A DNA stretch of 64,000 nucleotides from Hydrogenophaga palleronii_A (GCF_031457455.1 NZ_JAVDWU010000005.1:314935-378934), one strand, 5' to 3'; shown: positions 51,659 through 60,781, counted from the first letter of the stretch. Made by a program: numbers and translations. Notes: generated from the letters alone by a model not told the origin.

Positions 51659-53026
51659 TCAAACGAAAAGATCGAGCGGGCGGCTGCCGTCGGGCCGCAG
51701 CGGCGCGCTGCGTGGTACCACGGGTGTCATGGGCGTGTCGTCCACCCGCTGAGGTGCGCGGTTGGCACGCGCTGGTCCGGACTCGCTCGTCGATGCCTTG
51801 CGCTCGGATCCTTGACCCTGCGCGCCCACCGACACCCCAGCGAGGTGAATGCCGCTGCGTTGCAGCATCTCGGCCAGCGATTCGTCGGCGCTGTTCTTCA
51901 GCGAGGCCTGGGCGTCGGTGTTGTCGGTTCGGAAATCCACTTGCACTTCCTGGCCCTTGACCGACAGCTGGATGTCGATGGCATCCTGTCCACCCTGGCC
52001 CACCCGCAGGCTGGCGTGGCGCAGGTTCTGCGTGCCCCAGTGGCTGATCTGCTGGCCTTCGGCTTCGGTGAACGCCTCGGAGGCATCCGGGTTCTGGCTG
52101 TCCGTTTCGGCGTTGTGTGCGTCATCGGCATGGTCACCGCCACCGGCGGTGTCTGCACCGCTGGCGCTGCCTGCGGCCAGGCTGGCATCTGCGCCGCCCA
52201 CCGCGCCCGAAACCGAGACCACGCCGGTGGTGCCATTCGTGCCGCTGCTGGCCTGAACCGACGCGAACCCGGTGGCAACGGCCTCGCGTGCCACGACGGG
52301 GCTCAAACCCTGACCCGCCAGGTGGTGGCCAAAGCGGTCGTTGAGGGTGACGGTGCTGCGCACGCCTGCCAGTTGCGCGGTGCCCGACAGGGGCATGCCT
52401 TCGGCCGCACCGCCGCCCGTGCGCCGCCACACCATGCCGTTGCCGTCCGGTCGCTGCACGGCCGCAGCGGCTGCGTGGGCTGCAGTGCCAGTCTTGATGG
52501 GCTGTGCCTGGGCCAGGGCCGTGGCGGAAAGGCCTTTTTGTGAGGCCTGTGGCCGCTGGTTGGCGGCGGCCGGATCCTGAGGCGATTCGTGGGCCGCACG
52601 ATCGGTGGCCATGTCGATTTCGGGGGCGGGCTCATCGACGGCCTGCATCGATGGATCGACGTCGGCTGCTGTGTCGATCGGGGCGTCGACCCGCTGTGCT
52701 TCCGAAGAGGCCACGTGGCCTGTCTCGGCCGGCACCGGCGACCCCGGCCAGCCGGCCAGGGCAGCCAACGGATTGTCTTCGAGTGCCTCCTCGGCGCCCG
52801 GCAGCGACGGGTCTTCTTCCGCGCCAGTGGTGAGCTCGGCACCGAGCTCGGGCAGGGCCTGTTCGTGGGTGTCGGCCAGCAGGGAAAGCAGGTTGGCGAA
52901 CAGGCTGTTGTCGGCACCGGGTTCGGTCGCCCGGCGAGCACCGGGCTGACCTGCGCGGTTGGCCTGAGCGGTCTGGCTGGTGGATGACGACGCCGTCTGG
53001 GAGGCGGGTGCGGAAGTGGAGCTCAT
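51659..53026 (-). CDS. fliK: Flagellar hook-length control protein FliK
   Basis: 455 residues. Long low-complexity N-terminal two thirds (Ala/Gln/Asp/Thr rich, e.g. SSTSAPASQTASSSTSQTAQ), then the structured C-terminal Flg_hook domain: AEGQQISHWGTQNLRHASLR, DAIDIQLSVKGQEVQVDFRT and SLAEMLQRSGIHLAGVSVGA. It measures hook length and switches export specificity via FlhB. Position (after fliJ, before fliL) and domain are standard; the N-terminal region is fast-evolving. Confidence 0.9.
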   Translation of the reverse strand: MSSTSAPASQTASSSTSQTAQANRAGQPGARRATEPGADNSLFANLLSLLADTHEQALPELGAELTTGAEEDPSLPGAEEALEDNPLAALAGWPGSPVPAETGHVASSEAQRVDAPIDTAADVDPSMQAVDEPAPEIDMATDRAAHESPQDPAAANQRPQASQKGLSATALAQAQPIKTGTAAHAAAAAVQRPDGNGMVWRRTGGGAAEGMPLSGTAQLAGVRSTVTLNDRFGHHLAGQGLSPVVAREAVATGFASVQASSGTNGTTGVVSVSGAVGGADASLAAGSASGADTAGGGDHADDAHNAETDSQNPDASEAFTEAEGQQISHWGTQNLRHASLRVGQGGQDAIDIQLSVKGQEVQVDFRTDNTDAQASLKNSADESLAEMLQRSGIHLAGVSVGAQGQGSERKASTSESGPARANRAPQRVDDTPMTPVVPRSAPLRPDGSRPLDLFV

Positions 53027-53082
53027 GGGGGGCGTGTCCTGGGGTCGTTCGGAAGAGGGGGCGAGGTCGACGCAGGGGCGGG

Positions 53083-53559
53083 TCAGGCGCCGGAGCGCGC
53101 GTGTGCCTGCGCCTGCGCCAGTCGCTGGCGCAAGTGGATGGTCAGGGCCATTTCGTCGGTGTGCTTCTGTTCCCTGCGTTCCATCACCTGGGCCTGTGCC
53201 TGGATTTTTTTCTCGGTGAACTTGCGCAGGCCGGCCACATCGCGCTCGGCCACGCGCACCTGTTCCTGGTGCTGGGCGATCATGTCCTCGCGGCTGCTCA
53301 GCACGCCGCGCTGGAACTCGATGGCGTGTTCGATTTTCTGCAGGAAGTGGCGGTGGTGGTGCAGCAGCGCGGCGTCGATGCCGGTGCTGCTGCGCGCGCT
53401 CCAGCGTTGTTGTGCTTCCCGCGCATAGGCTTCGAGCTGATCCATCTGGTCCTGGGCGATCTGCATTTCACGCTGCAACTGGGCAAGGGCCGCCAGCGCC
53501 ACATCGCGTCGGCGTTCGGCGATCTCCACCACTTTGTTCAAGGTCTGAATGGTGGTCAT
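53083..53559 (-). CDS. fliJ: Flagellar export chaperone FliJ
   Basis: 158 residues, almost entirely coiled-coil helix (VVEIAERRRDVALAALAQLQ, HHHRHFLQKIEHAIEFQRGV, REDMIAQHQEQVRVAERDVA). FliJ acts inside the FliI ATPase ring as a stalk and escorts chaperones. Position between fliI and fliK and length are standard. Confidence 0.92.
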   Translation of the reverse strand: MTTIQTLNKVVEIAERRRDVALAALAQLQREMQIAQDQMDQLEAYAREAQQRWSARSSTGIDAALLHHHRHFLQKIEHAIEFQRGVLSSREDMIAQHQEQVRVAERDVAGLRKFTEKKIQAQAQVMERREQKHTDEMALTIHLRQRLAQAQAHARSGA

Positions 53560-53621
53560 GCGTGGGCCTCTTTGGGTTGGTTTTCACTGGAGAAGGGGTG
53601 GACGATCGTGATGCTGCGCGT

Positions 53622-55091
53622 TCAGACATGGCGGTTCGGTGCGCGCTGCGGGCGGCCTTGCGCTGCGGGTGCGGGCTTGCCTTCGTCCTGCAGGGCGGCT
53701 TCGAGTTCGGTCAGGCTGGCCTCCATGGTGGAGGCATCGAACATGCCCTGCATCAGGAAGCGCTGCAGCGCCGGGTACAGTGCGATCGCGCGGTCGGTCT
53801 CCGGGTCGCTGCCGGCCATGTAGGCACCGAGCTGGATCAGGTCGCGGCTCTTCATGAAACGTGAATACAGCGCACGGAAGCGCCGCGCGAGTTCCAGATG
53901 CGCCGGCTTGGCCACGTTCTGCATCACGCGTGAGGCCGATGCCTCCACGTCGATGGCCGGAAAGTGGCCCGATTCGGCCAGCGAGCGCGACAGCACGATG
54001 TGGCCATCCAGAATGGCACGCGCGGCATCGGCGATCGGGTCCTGCTGGTCGTCACCCTCAGAGAGCACGGTGTAGAAGGCGGTGATCGATCCCACGCCGT
54101 TCAGACCGTTCCCGCTGCGCTCCACCAACTGCGGCAGCTTGGCAAAGCACGACGGCGGGTAGCCCTTGGTGGCCGGTGGTTCGCCAATGGCCAGTGCGAT
54201 CTCGCGCTGCGCCATGGCGTAGCGGGTGAGCGAGTCCATGAGCAACAGCACGTCCAGGCCGTCGTCGCGAAAACGTTCGGCAATCGCCGTGGCGTAGCTG
54301 GCGCCCTGCATGCGCACCAGCGGCGGTGCATCGGCCGGAGCGGCCACCACCACCGAGCGCTGGCGCCCTTCGGGGCCGAGGATGTCCTCGATGAATTCCT
54401 TCACCTCGCGACCGCGCTCGCCAATCAGGCCCACCACGATCACATCGGCCCGGGTGTAACGCGCCATCATGCCCAGCAGCACGCTCTTGCCCACGCCGGA
54501 GCCGGCAAACAGGCCGATGCGCTGGCCGCGCCCCACCGTCAGCAAGGCATTGATCGCACGCACGCCGGTGTCCAGCGGTTCACGAACCGGGTCGCGGTCC
54601 ATGGCATTGATGGGCTGGCGGTCCATCGGCGCCATGTCCACATTGATGATGGGCCCCTGGTGATCCAGCGGGTGACCATGCGAATCCACCACCCGGCCCA
54701 GCAGCCCGGCACCCAGCGGCAAACGCAGCGCGCCCCGGTCGTCAGGCGAAGGCGGCTTGTTCGCCTGGCCCATGCGAGGCACCGGCCGGTAAGGCGCCAG
54801 CGGCGTGACACTGGCACCGCTCGACAGCCCATGCGTGTCGCCAGCCGGCATCAAGTAAGCCCGGTCACCCGAGAAACCCACCACCTCCGCCAGCACAGGG
54901 TCCTTGGGACCATTGCCAATCAGACACTGAGACCCCACCGGCACCTTCAACCCCACGGCTTCCAGCACCAGCCCCGCCAGCCGCGTCAGCGTGCCCCTCA
55001 CCTCCAGCGGCGTGTGCACAGCGGCGTTCTCCCGCAGGTCTTCCATGAAATGCCCCCAGCGGCTGGCGCCCTCGAAGGTGCTGTCGTTCAT
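53622..55091 (-). CDS. fliI: Flagellum-specific ATP synthase FliI
   Basis: 489 residues. Walker A GLFAGSGVGKSVLLGMMARY, Walker B region (LDVLLLMDSLTRYAMAQREI), ATPase-family segment GERGREVKEFIEDILGPEGR and the F1-beta-like GYPPSCFAKLPQLVERSGNG. It hydrolyses ATP to power early steps of type III export. An N-terminal segment contacts FliH. Slightly longer than many family members (about 440-460) because of an N-terminal extension. Order fliH-fliI-fliJ is standard. Confidence 0.96.
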   Translation of the reverse strand: MNDSTFEGASRWGHFMEDLRENAAVHTPLEVRGTLTRLAGLVLEAVGLKVPVGSQCLIGNGPKDPVLAEVVGFSGDRAYLMPAGDTHGLSSGASVTPLAPYRPVPRMGQANKPPSPDDRGALRLPLGAGLLGRVVDSHGHPLDHQGPIINVDMAPMDRQPINAMDRDPVREPLDTGVRAINALLTVGRGQRIGLFAGSGVGKSVLLGMMARYTRADVIVVGLIGERGREVKEFIEDILGPEGRQRSVVVAAPADAPPLVRMQGASYATAIAERFRDDGLDVLLLMDSLTRYAMAQREIALAIGEPPATKGYPPSCFAKLPQLVERSGNGLNGVGSITAFYTVLSEGDDQQDPIADAARAILDGHIVLSRSLAESGHFPAIDVEASASRVMQNVAKPAHLELARRFRALYSRFMKSRDLIQLGAYMAGSDPETDRAIALYPALQRFLMQGMFDASTMEASLTELEAALQDEGKPAPAAQGRPQRAPNRHV

Positions 55092-55140
55092 GGTGTGGTC
55101 CTCATGTGCATGCAGTTTTGCAAGGAGTACACAAGCCCAG

Positions 55141-55270
55141 CTCCGGAGTGAAGTGACTTGTTCCAGAGATACCGAGGAACCGGCTTCGCCGGGCCTCTGG
55201 TATCGCCCCCCTTGAGGGGGGTGACGCGAAGCGGCGCGGGGGGTGAATCCCAGCCCTGCGGCGCGGGGGG
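55141..55270 (+). repeat. Stop-anchored palindromic repeat, downstream of fliH
   Basis: CTCCGGAGTGAAGTGACTTG, TTCCAGAGATACCGAGGAAC, CCGGCTTCGCCGGGCC with GATACC/GGTATC arms, CCCCCCTTGAGGGGGG, CGCGAAGCGGCGCGGGGGG, then a second partial end (CCTGCGGCGCGGGGGGT). Ten bp from the fliH stop. Confidence 0.9.
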
Positions 55271-55280
55271 TGCTTCAAAG

Positions 55281-55979
55281 TCACACATCAGCATTCCCCG
55301 GATTCCATTCAACTTCCATGCCCAGGTTGCCCACCGCACGGGCCCAGCGCTTCTCGATCGTGGCGTCCACCGAGGTGCTGGGCGATTCGACCATGCAGCC
55401 GCCCGGCGTGATGTTGGGGTCGGCCACGAAGGTCGGTGGCGACTTGCCGATGTTCTCGTTCAATGCACCCTGCATCAGCGCCAGGTCAGAAGGGTTCATG
55501 CGCACGGTGGCGGGCAGGCCGTCTTCAACCAACTGAGCCAGCGCCTCGGCGATCACAGGCTTGAGGTGCCCAGGATCGCTGTGCAGCTCCTGACGCACCA
55601 CCTGGCGCGCCAGGTCGCAGGCCAGCTCCAGAATGTGGCGAGAAATTTGGTCTTCACTCTTTTGCAGATGGTCGCGGGTGTTGTGCAGCAGTTGCGCCAT
55701 GCGAACAGCCGTCTCTTCGGCCGCCTTGCGCACCGTGGCCTCCAGCGCATCACGCACTTCACGGCCGCCCGCTTCACGACCGTGGGCATAACCCTCGGCA
55801 TAAGCCTCCTCAGCCGCCTGCTTCAATGCGGCTTCATCGATCAGCGGCGCCGCATCGCCGTCACTCCCCAGCGTCACATGGTCTTCACTGCCGTCCACCG
55901 CAGAAAATTGCCAGGCAGACACACCGTCGATCTCCTCGCGCGGGACAAAGCGGGAATGGGGGTTGTTCTTATTGACCAT
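55281..55979 (-). CDS. fliH: Flagellar assembly protein FliH
   Basis: 232 residues. N-terminal acidic region, a long helical segment with AEEAYAEGYAHGREAGGREV (GxxxG-like pattern of FliH), then the HrpE/FliH C-terminal domain (FLATF-like ISRHILELACDLARQVVRQE, NPSDLALMQGALNENIGKSP, GGCMVESPSTSVDATIEKRW). It tethers FliI to the export apparatus and C ring. Gene order fliG-fliH-fliI is standard. The stop is followed after 10 bp by a palindromic repeat. Confidence 0.93.
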   Translation of the reverse strand: MVNKNNPHSRFVPREEIDGVSAWQFSAVDGSEDHVTLGSDGDAAPLIDEAALKQAAEEAYAEGYAHGREAGGREVRDALEATVRKAAEETAVRMAQLLHNTRDHLQKSEDQISRHILELACDLARQVVRQELHSDPGHLKPVIAEALAQLVEDGLPATVRMNPSDLALMQGALNENIGKSPPTFVADPNITPGGCMVESPSTSVDATIEKRWARAVGNLGMEVEWNPGNADV

Positions 55980-56020
55980 GCGACGCTCCCTGCAGAGGTG
56001 CGGGAAACCACAGGCTGAAC

Positions 56021-56143
56021 CGGAGCGCGTGTCCCCATCCAGGGATACCGAAGATCCGGCTTTGCCGGTCCAAGGTATCGCCCCCCTTTGGGGGGGTGAC
56101 GCGAAGCGGCGCGGGGGGGGTTACCTTCCTGCGGCGCGGGGGG
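56021..56143 (+). repeat. Stop-anchored palindromic repeat, downstream of fliG
   Basis: CCGGAGCGCGTGTCC, ATCCAGGGATACCGAAGATC, CCGGCTTTGCCGGTCC with GATACC/GGTATC arms, CCCCCCTTTGGGGGGG, CGCGAAGCGGCGCGGGGGGG, then CCTGCGGCGCGGGGGGT. Nine bp from the fliG stop. Confidence 0.9.
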
Positions 56144-56152
56144 TAGTCGTGT

Positions 56153-57148
56153 TCAGACAAAGCTTTCATCCTCCGCTCCCCCGATCACGATCTGGCCTTC
56201 GTCAGACAGGCGTCGCACGATCTTCAGAATCTCCTTCTGCTGGTTCTCGACCTCGGACAGGCGGATCGGTCCGCGCGACTCCAGGTCTTCGCGCAGGGCC
56301 TCGGCGGCACGCGTGGACATGTTGGCCAGCACCAGCTCGCGCAGATCGTTGGTGGAGCCCTTGAGCGCGATCACCAGCGAATCGGAAGACACTTCCTTGA
56401 GCACCATCTGCACCGACTTCGGATCCAGCTTGAGCAGGTCTTCGAAGACGAACATCTTGTCCATGATCTTCTGCGCCAGTTCGGCATCGAACTCGCGGAT
56501 CGACTCGATCACCGTGTTCTCGATCTGGGTGCCCATCATGTTGATGATCTCGGCGGCCGTCTTCACGCCACCCATCGAGGTCTTGCGGATCTTGTCGCCA
56601 CCGGCGAGCACCTTGAACAGCACTTCGTTGAGGTCTTTCAAGGCCGTGGGTTGAATGCCCTCGAGGGTGGCGATGCGCAACATGACCTCGTTGCGTGTGC
56701 GCTCGGTGAAGTTCTTCAGCACGGCAGCGGTCTGGTCGGCCTCGAGGTGCACCAGAATGGCCGCCACGATCTGGGGGTGCTCGTTGCGCAGCAGCTCGGC
56801 GATGGAGAACGGGTCCATCCACTTCAGGCTTTCAATGCCGGACACATCGCCGCCTTGCAGGATGCGGTCGATCAGCAGCGCGGCCTTGTCGTCGCCCAGC
56901 GCACGCTTGAGCACGGCACGCACATAGTTGTCGGTGTCGGAGACCAGCAGGCTTTGGGACGCGGCAGCGCTGGTGAACTTCTGCATCACCTGATCCACCC
57001 GCTCGTGCGAGACCGAGCGCGTCTTGGCGATGGTCTCGCCCAGCTTCTGCACTTCCTTCGGGCTGAGATGCTTGAACACCTCGGCCGCTTCTTCTTCACC
57101 CAGCGACATCAAAAAAATCGCCGCGTCGTGTATGCCCTGGTCTTCCAT
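56153..57148 (-). CDS. fliG: Flagellar motor switch protein FliG
   Basis: 331 residues. FliG N, M and C domains: AAIFLMSLGEEEAAEVFKHL, a middle EHPQIVAAILVHLEADQTAA (EHPQ motif contacting FliM), and the C-terminal torque helix region (MFVFEDLLKLDPKSVQMVLK, ALKGSTNDLRELVLANMSTR). It joins the MS ring to the C ring and transmits stator torque. Usual length. A repeat lies 9 bp after the stop. Confidence 0.97.
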   Translation of the reverse strand: MEDQGIHDAAIFLMSLGEEEAAEVFKHLSPKEVQKLGETIAKTRSVSHERVDQVMQKFTSAAASQSLLVSDTDNYVRAVLKRALGDDKAALLIDRILQGGDVSGIESLKWMDPFSIAELLRNEHPQIVAAILVHLEADQTAAVLKNFTERTRNEVMLRIATLEGIQPTALKDLNEVLFKVLAGGDKIRKTSMGGVKTAAEIINMMGTQIENTVIESIREFDAELAQKIMDKMFVFEDLLKLDPKSVQMVLKEVSSDSLVIALKGSTNDLRELVLANMSTRAAEALREDLESRGPIRLSEVENQQKEILKIVRRLSDEGQIVIGGAEDESFV

Positions 57149-57192
57149 GTTCTTCTTCCTTGACTATCTCTATGCGAAACAAAAGGCACACA

Positions 57193-57309
57193 CCGGAGCG
57201 CGATGCCTCAGTCCAGGGGCACCGAGGAGCCGGCTTTGCCGGGCCTCAGGTGCCGTCCCCCTGCCGCCGAAGGCGAGAGAGGGGGAAGCCGCGAAGCGGC
57301 GCAGGGGGT
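57193..57309 (+). repeat. Stop-anchored palindromic repeat, downstream of fliF
   Basis: CCGGAGCGCGATGCC, GTCCAGGGGCACCGAGGAGC, CCGGCTTTGCCGGGCC, GAAGGCGAGAGAGGGGGAAG, CCGCGAAGCGGCGCAGGGGGT. Nine bp from the fliF stop. Confidence 0.9.
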
Positions 57310-57318
57310 GCTTCACAG

Positions 57319-58992
57319 TCATGCTGGAGACTCACCATTCACCCACCCCTTGACGATGTTCGCCACCGCCACCGGGTTCTCCAGCGCAAGGCGTTTGGCG
57401 TCCGACATGCGGGTCTGTTCGGCCGTGATCTCTTGCGGGCTCGGCATGGGCAGGCCGGGGCGCTCAGGTGTTTCGTTGACCAGGGCGTTGAGGGGTTGCA
57501 CCTTGCGGGTTTCGGTCGCAGGTGAGCGCATCAGCTTCAGGCCGGGGCGCACCATGCCCAGCACCACCAGCAGGCCCAGCATCACCATGCCCAAGGGCCA
57601 GGCCAGCGAGCGGGCAAGCTCGTGGTTCTCCACCTGCTTCCACCAGGCCACGGGTGCTTCTTCGGGCGGTTTGACTGTGTTGAAGGCCACGTTCACCAGA
57701 TTGACCGAGTCGCCGCGACCCTGGTTGAAGCCAATGGTCTCGCGCACCAGCGCCGTCATCTGCTCGATCTGTTCGGGCGGAATCGGGGTGGAGGTTTCTT
57801 TGCCGGAACGGTCCAAACTGGTGCGATGGTTGATGACCACGGCCGCGCTGAGGCGACGCACCTGGCCACTGGCTTCGCGTACCACCTTCACGGTCTTGTC
57901 GACTTCGTAGTTCACCACCGATTCGCGGCGCATGGCACCGGCCTTCTCGGCCGCCCCTGCGACGCCCAGCTGGCCGGGGTCGCCGTTGATGGGCGCCTGG
58001 CCCACGGCGGGCGGCTGATTGGTCACTGCGCCAGGCACGCCTGCGGGCTGGGTGGTCGGGCCTGCGCCGTCTTCCACGGTCTGCTGGCTTCGGATGGTCA
58101 CCGGTTCGCCGCTCTGGTTCGGGCGGTGCTGTTCGGATGTGGATTCCACCAGCGAGAAGTCCACGTCAGCGCTGACCTGTGCCTTCACGTTGCCCACACC
58201 GACCAGCGGCTCCAGCATGTCCAGGATGCGCCGGGTGTAGACCTGTTCCATTTGCTGGACGTACTGCAGTTTCTGGGTGTCTGCACCCTGCGAGGGGCCG
58301 TCGGTGTTGCTGGAGAGCAGGGAGCCGGCGTCGTCGACCACACTGACCGCCTTGGGATTCATTTCCGGCACGCTGGAGGCCACCAGATGCACAATGCCGG
58401 CCACCTGCGCCCGGTCGAGCACGCGCCCGGGGTGCAGGGTGAGCAGCACCGAGGCACTGGGCTTTTGCTGTTCGCGGAAGAAGCCGTTCTGGTTGGGCAG
58501 CGCCAGGTGAATACGCGCGCTCTGCACTGAAGAGAGCGACTGGATGGAACGGGTGAGCTCGCCTTCCAGACCGCGCTGGAAGGTCAGGCGTTCCTGGAAC
58601 TGGGTCATGCCGAAGCGGTTGGACTCCATCAGCTCGAAGCCGGCCACCGAACCCTTGGGCAGGCCTTGTGAAGCCAGGCGCAAGCGCGTGTCGTGCACTT
58701 TGTCGGCCGGCACCATGATGGCCATGCCGCCTTCGGTGTGCTTGTAGGGCACGTTCATCTGCGTGAGCTGGGCCACGATGGCGCCGCCGTCGCGGTCGCT
58801 CAGGTTCGAATACAGCACCCGCCATTCGGCCTGGCGCCCCATGAAGAAGAACGCAGCCACGATGCCCAGCAGGGCCAGCATGCCCAGACCCAGCTTGATC
58901 TTCTGCGCCGGGTCCATGCGCGCAAAGCCATCGGCCAGCGCATTGGGGCGACGCACGGGTTGCAGATCCAGTTCGGCGACAGAGGTGCTCAT
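57319..58992 (-). CDS. fliF: Flagellar MS-ring protein FliF
   Basis: 557 residues. TM1 about 34-53 (KLGLGMLALLGIVAAFFFMG), the ring-building motifs with QAEWRVLYSNLSDRDGGAIV, YKHTEGGMAIMVPADKVHDT, LTFQRGLEGELTRSIQSLSS, SARIHLALPNQNGFFREQQK, and C-terminal TM2 about 465-485 (LAWPLGMVMLGLLVVLGMVR) followed by the FliG-binding tail. It is the first gene of the leftward fliFGHIJKLMNOPQR run and is divergent from fliE (187-bp gap). Confidence 0.97.
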   Translation of the reverse strand: MSTSVAELDLQPVRRPNALADGFARMDPAQKIKLGLGMLALLGIVAAFFFMGRQAEWRVLYSNLSDRDGGAIVAQLTQMNVPYKHTEGGMAIMVPADKVHDTRLRLASQGLPKGSVAGFELMESNRFGMTQFQERLTFQRGLEGELTRSIQSLSSVQSARIHLALPNQNGFFREQQKPSASVLLTLHPGRVLDRAQVAGIVHLVASSVPEMNPKAVSVVDDAGSLLSSNTDGPSQGADTQKLQYVQQMEQVYTRRILDMLEPLVGVGNVKAQVSADVDFSLVESTSEQHRPNQSGEPVTIRSQQTVEDGAGPTTQPAGVPGAVTNQPPAVGQAPINGDPGQLGVAGAAEKAGAMRRESVVNYEVDKTVKVVREASGQVRRLSAAVVINHRTSLDRSGKETSTPIPPEQIEQMTALVRETIGFNQGRGDSVNLVNVAFNTVKPPEEAPVAWWKQVENHELARSLAWPLGMVMLGLLVVLGMVRPGLKLMRSPATETRKVQPLNALVNETPERPGLPMPSPQEITAEQTRMSDAKRLALENPVAVANIVKGWVNGESPA

Positions 58993-59179
58993 GGGTCGAG
59001 GTGGGTCGAATAAGGGATGTCTGGCAGGGGAAAGGCCCCCTGTTGCGACCGATTATTCGGGTCCGGCGTCTGCGCCATACCGACGAAAAGGACCGGGTTT
59101 GTCCCCCTTATTCCCCAGCGGCCCCGAAGCACCCTCCCTAGCATTGGGATGTGATCATTTGAAGTTGAAGGACACCGCC

Positions 59180-59494
59180 ATGGACATGCGCATCAGCCCC
59201 CTGACCAGTCAAGCCCTCACCGGCGTGGGTGCCAACGCCTTGAAGCGTCCTGGCGCCGGCGCCGCCGCAGGCCCGGGCATCACCGACAGCTTCAAGAGCG
59301 CCCTGCAATCGGTCAGTGCCAGCCAGAACGAAGCCTCCCGCCTGCAGACCCAGGTTCAACTGGGCAATCCCAACGTCAGCCTGGAAGAAACCATGCTGGC
59401 CATGCAGAAGTCCCAGATCGGCTTCCAGGCCACCCTGCATGTGCGCAACCGGATGGTCCAGGCTTATACGGATGTGATGAACATGAACGTCTGA
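59180..59494 (+). CDS. fliE: Flagellar hook-basal body complex protein FliE
   Basis: 104 residues. FliE family: SFKSALQSVSASQNEASRLQ, then GNPNVSLEETMLAMQKSQIG and FQATLHVRNRMVQAYTDVMN, ending MNMNV as usual. It links the MS ring to the rod and is the first exported rod component. The ATG at 59180 was chosen because the frame upstream carries no family similarity and SD-like GAAGGA lies before it. Divergent from fliF; its repeat begins about 24 bp behind the stop. Confidence 0.95.
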   Translation: MDMRISPLTSQALTGVGANALKRPGAGAAAGPGITDSFKSALQSVSASQNEASRLQTQVQLGNPNVSLEETMLAMQKSQIGFQATLHVRNRMVQAYTDVMNMNV

Positions 59495-59517
59495 CGACGT
59501 TCCTGTTCATCACTGCT

Positions 59518-59599
59518 CCCCCCCGCGCCGCCTTCGGCGTCACCCCCCCAGGGGGGCGATGTCTCTGACCGGCAAAGCCGGATCTTCGACATCCCTGGA
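59518..59599 (-). repeat. Stop-anchored palindromic repeat, downstream of fliE
   Basis: CCCCCCGCGCCGCCTTCGGC, CACCCCCCCAGGGGGGCG, GACCGGCAAAGCCGGATCTT then ATCCCTGGA. Reads in the direction of fliE, opposite to the neighbouring fliT copy. These two copies meet tail to tail between the convergent genes. Confidence 0.85.
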
Positions 59600-59690
59600 C
59601 TGCTTCGCCGCTCGCTTTTGATCTTCGCTGCGCTGGCTTGCTTGCGCTCCCCTCCTGCTGTCTCTTCGTATCTCGTTTTTCTCCCGCGCT

Positions 59691-59794
59691 TCCGGAGTGC
59701 GTGTCTCATTCCAGTGATACCGCCGGGCCGGCTTTGCCGGACGGCTGGTATCGCCCCCTGGGGGGTGACGCGCCTCTGGCGCGGCGCGGGGGGG
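59691..59794 (+). repeat. Stop-anchored palindromic repeat, downstream of fliT
   Basis: TCCGGAGTGCGTGTCTC, TTCCAGTGATACCGCCGG, CCGGCTTTGCCGGACG with GATACC/GGTATC arms, GCCCCCTGGGGGGTGACGCG, GGCGCGGCGCGGGGGGG, directly abutting the fliT stop. Confidence 0.9.
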
Positions 59795-60085
59795 TCAATG
59801 GACCTTCGTCTCCATGAGCACTTCCAGATCGTTCAGCCAGGGTTCGGCCAGGCAACGGATTTCGGCGTCGGCGCGCAGGATGCGTTGCATGATCTTGGTC
59901 TTTTCCTTGCGCTCGGCGGGGGCGAGTTGGTCGGTGCGTGATTTGCTGCGCAGCTGGGCGATCAGCACGGCGCAGGCGCCTTCCAGGCGGACCACCTGGT
60001 CCCAGTTTTCGCTTTGCGCAGCCTGCAGCATCTTCTGGCTGGCGTCGTCGATGGCGCGGTAGTAGTCCAGCAAGGTGTGCTCCAT
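59795..60085 (-). CDS. fliT: Flagellar export chaperone FliT
   Basis: 96 residues, all helical: LDYYRAIDDASQKMLQAAQS, WDQVVRLEGACAVLIAQLRS, MQRILRADAEIRCLAEPWLN. FliT chaperones FliD and can inhibit FlhDC. The start at 60085 lies 3 bp past the fliS stop; the gene is directly behind fliS as usual. The family is poorly conserved, so the name rests partly on position. Confidence 0.85.
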   Translation of the reverse strand: MEHTLLDYYRAIDDASQKMLQAAQSENWDQVVRLEGACAVLIAQLRSKSRTDQLAPAERKEKTKIMQRILRADAEIRCLAEPWLNDLEVLMETKVH

Positions 60086-60087
60086 GA

Positions 60088-60513
60088 TCAGGCTCCAGGG
60101 CCCGTTGCGGGCTGCAGGGCGGTGGCGCGGATGTCTTTCCATGATTGCGCCACCGGTTCAATCAGGTCTGTCACCTCGGTGATGAGGGTGCCATCGTTGC
60201 GCATGTTGGCGATGGTCAGACGTTGCACGCTGTAGGCGTAGACGGCCTGCAGGCGATGTGCGAGCTCGCCACCTTCCTGCAGGTTGAGCCCCACTCTGAG
60301 GCCTTCTTCCAGAATGCGCACGGCCTTGCTGAGTGCCTTGGCTTTGGTTTCCAGGTCGCCGCGCTCCAAAGCGCCACGCGCCTGATTCATGGCTTGCAAC
60401 AGTGCATCGAACAGAAGGTTGACGAGCTGGTGCGGATCGGCACCCTGCACGCCGGTTTCGGCTGCGACGGTTTTGTAGGCAGATGCTGCGCGGGTGCTGA
60501 CGGGTGTGAACAT
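60088..60513 (-). CDS. fliS: Flagellar export chaperone FliS
   Basis: 141 residues. FliS signature: ASAYKTVAAETGVQGADPHQ, LVNLLFDALLQAMNQARGAL and LQEGGELAHRLQAVYAYSVQ RLTIANM. It binds the flagellin C-terminus and prevents early polymerisation. The ATG at 60513 (AAGGAA, 9 bp) gives the usual family start. An in-frame ATG 31 codons upstream (60606) has a stronger SD (AGGAGG), so either an N-terminal extension or a second translation start is possible. Confidence 0.94.
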   Translation of the reverse strand: MFTPVSTRAASAYKTVAAETGVQGADPHQLVNLLFDALLQAMNQARGALERGDLETKAKALSKAVRILEEGLRVGLNLQEGGELAHRLQAVYAYSVQRLTIANMRNDGTLITEVTDLIEPVAQSWKDIRATALQPATGPGA

Positions 60514-60781
60514 GGCTTGGTTTCCTTGTACCTGATGCCTTTTTTTATCGGCATATGTGCCAGGGACTGTAGGTATCCGTTCATCTGTTTGGGTTGGAAA
60601 TGCCATGCTCTTTTCCTCCTGAATGTTGATGCAGCGCGCGCCCCGAAGAATGCCCCCCGTGCTCCACCGCTGCGCGGGTCGCTGTCCCCTGATGGGTGCT
60701 TTGCCTGGGCGGCCCGGCGGCAATAAAGGCGTTCCCCGGCAGTCCCTTGCATCGGTCGGGTCAGGGGGAAAAGGGGCTGTA

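Noticed and set aside
58993..59179. Sigma54 promoter between fliF and fliE
   Set aside because: TGGCAG at about 59021 lacks TTGC at the right spacing on either strand. The control of these class II genes is not readable here.
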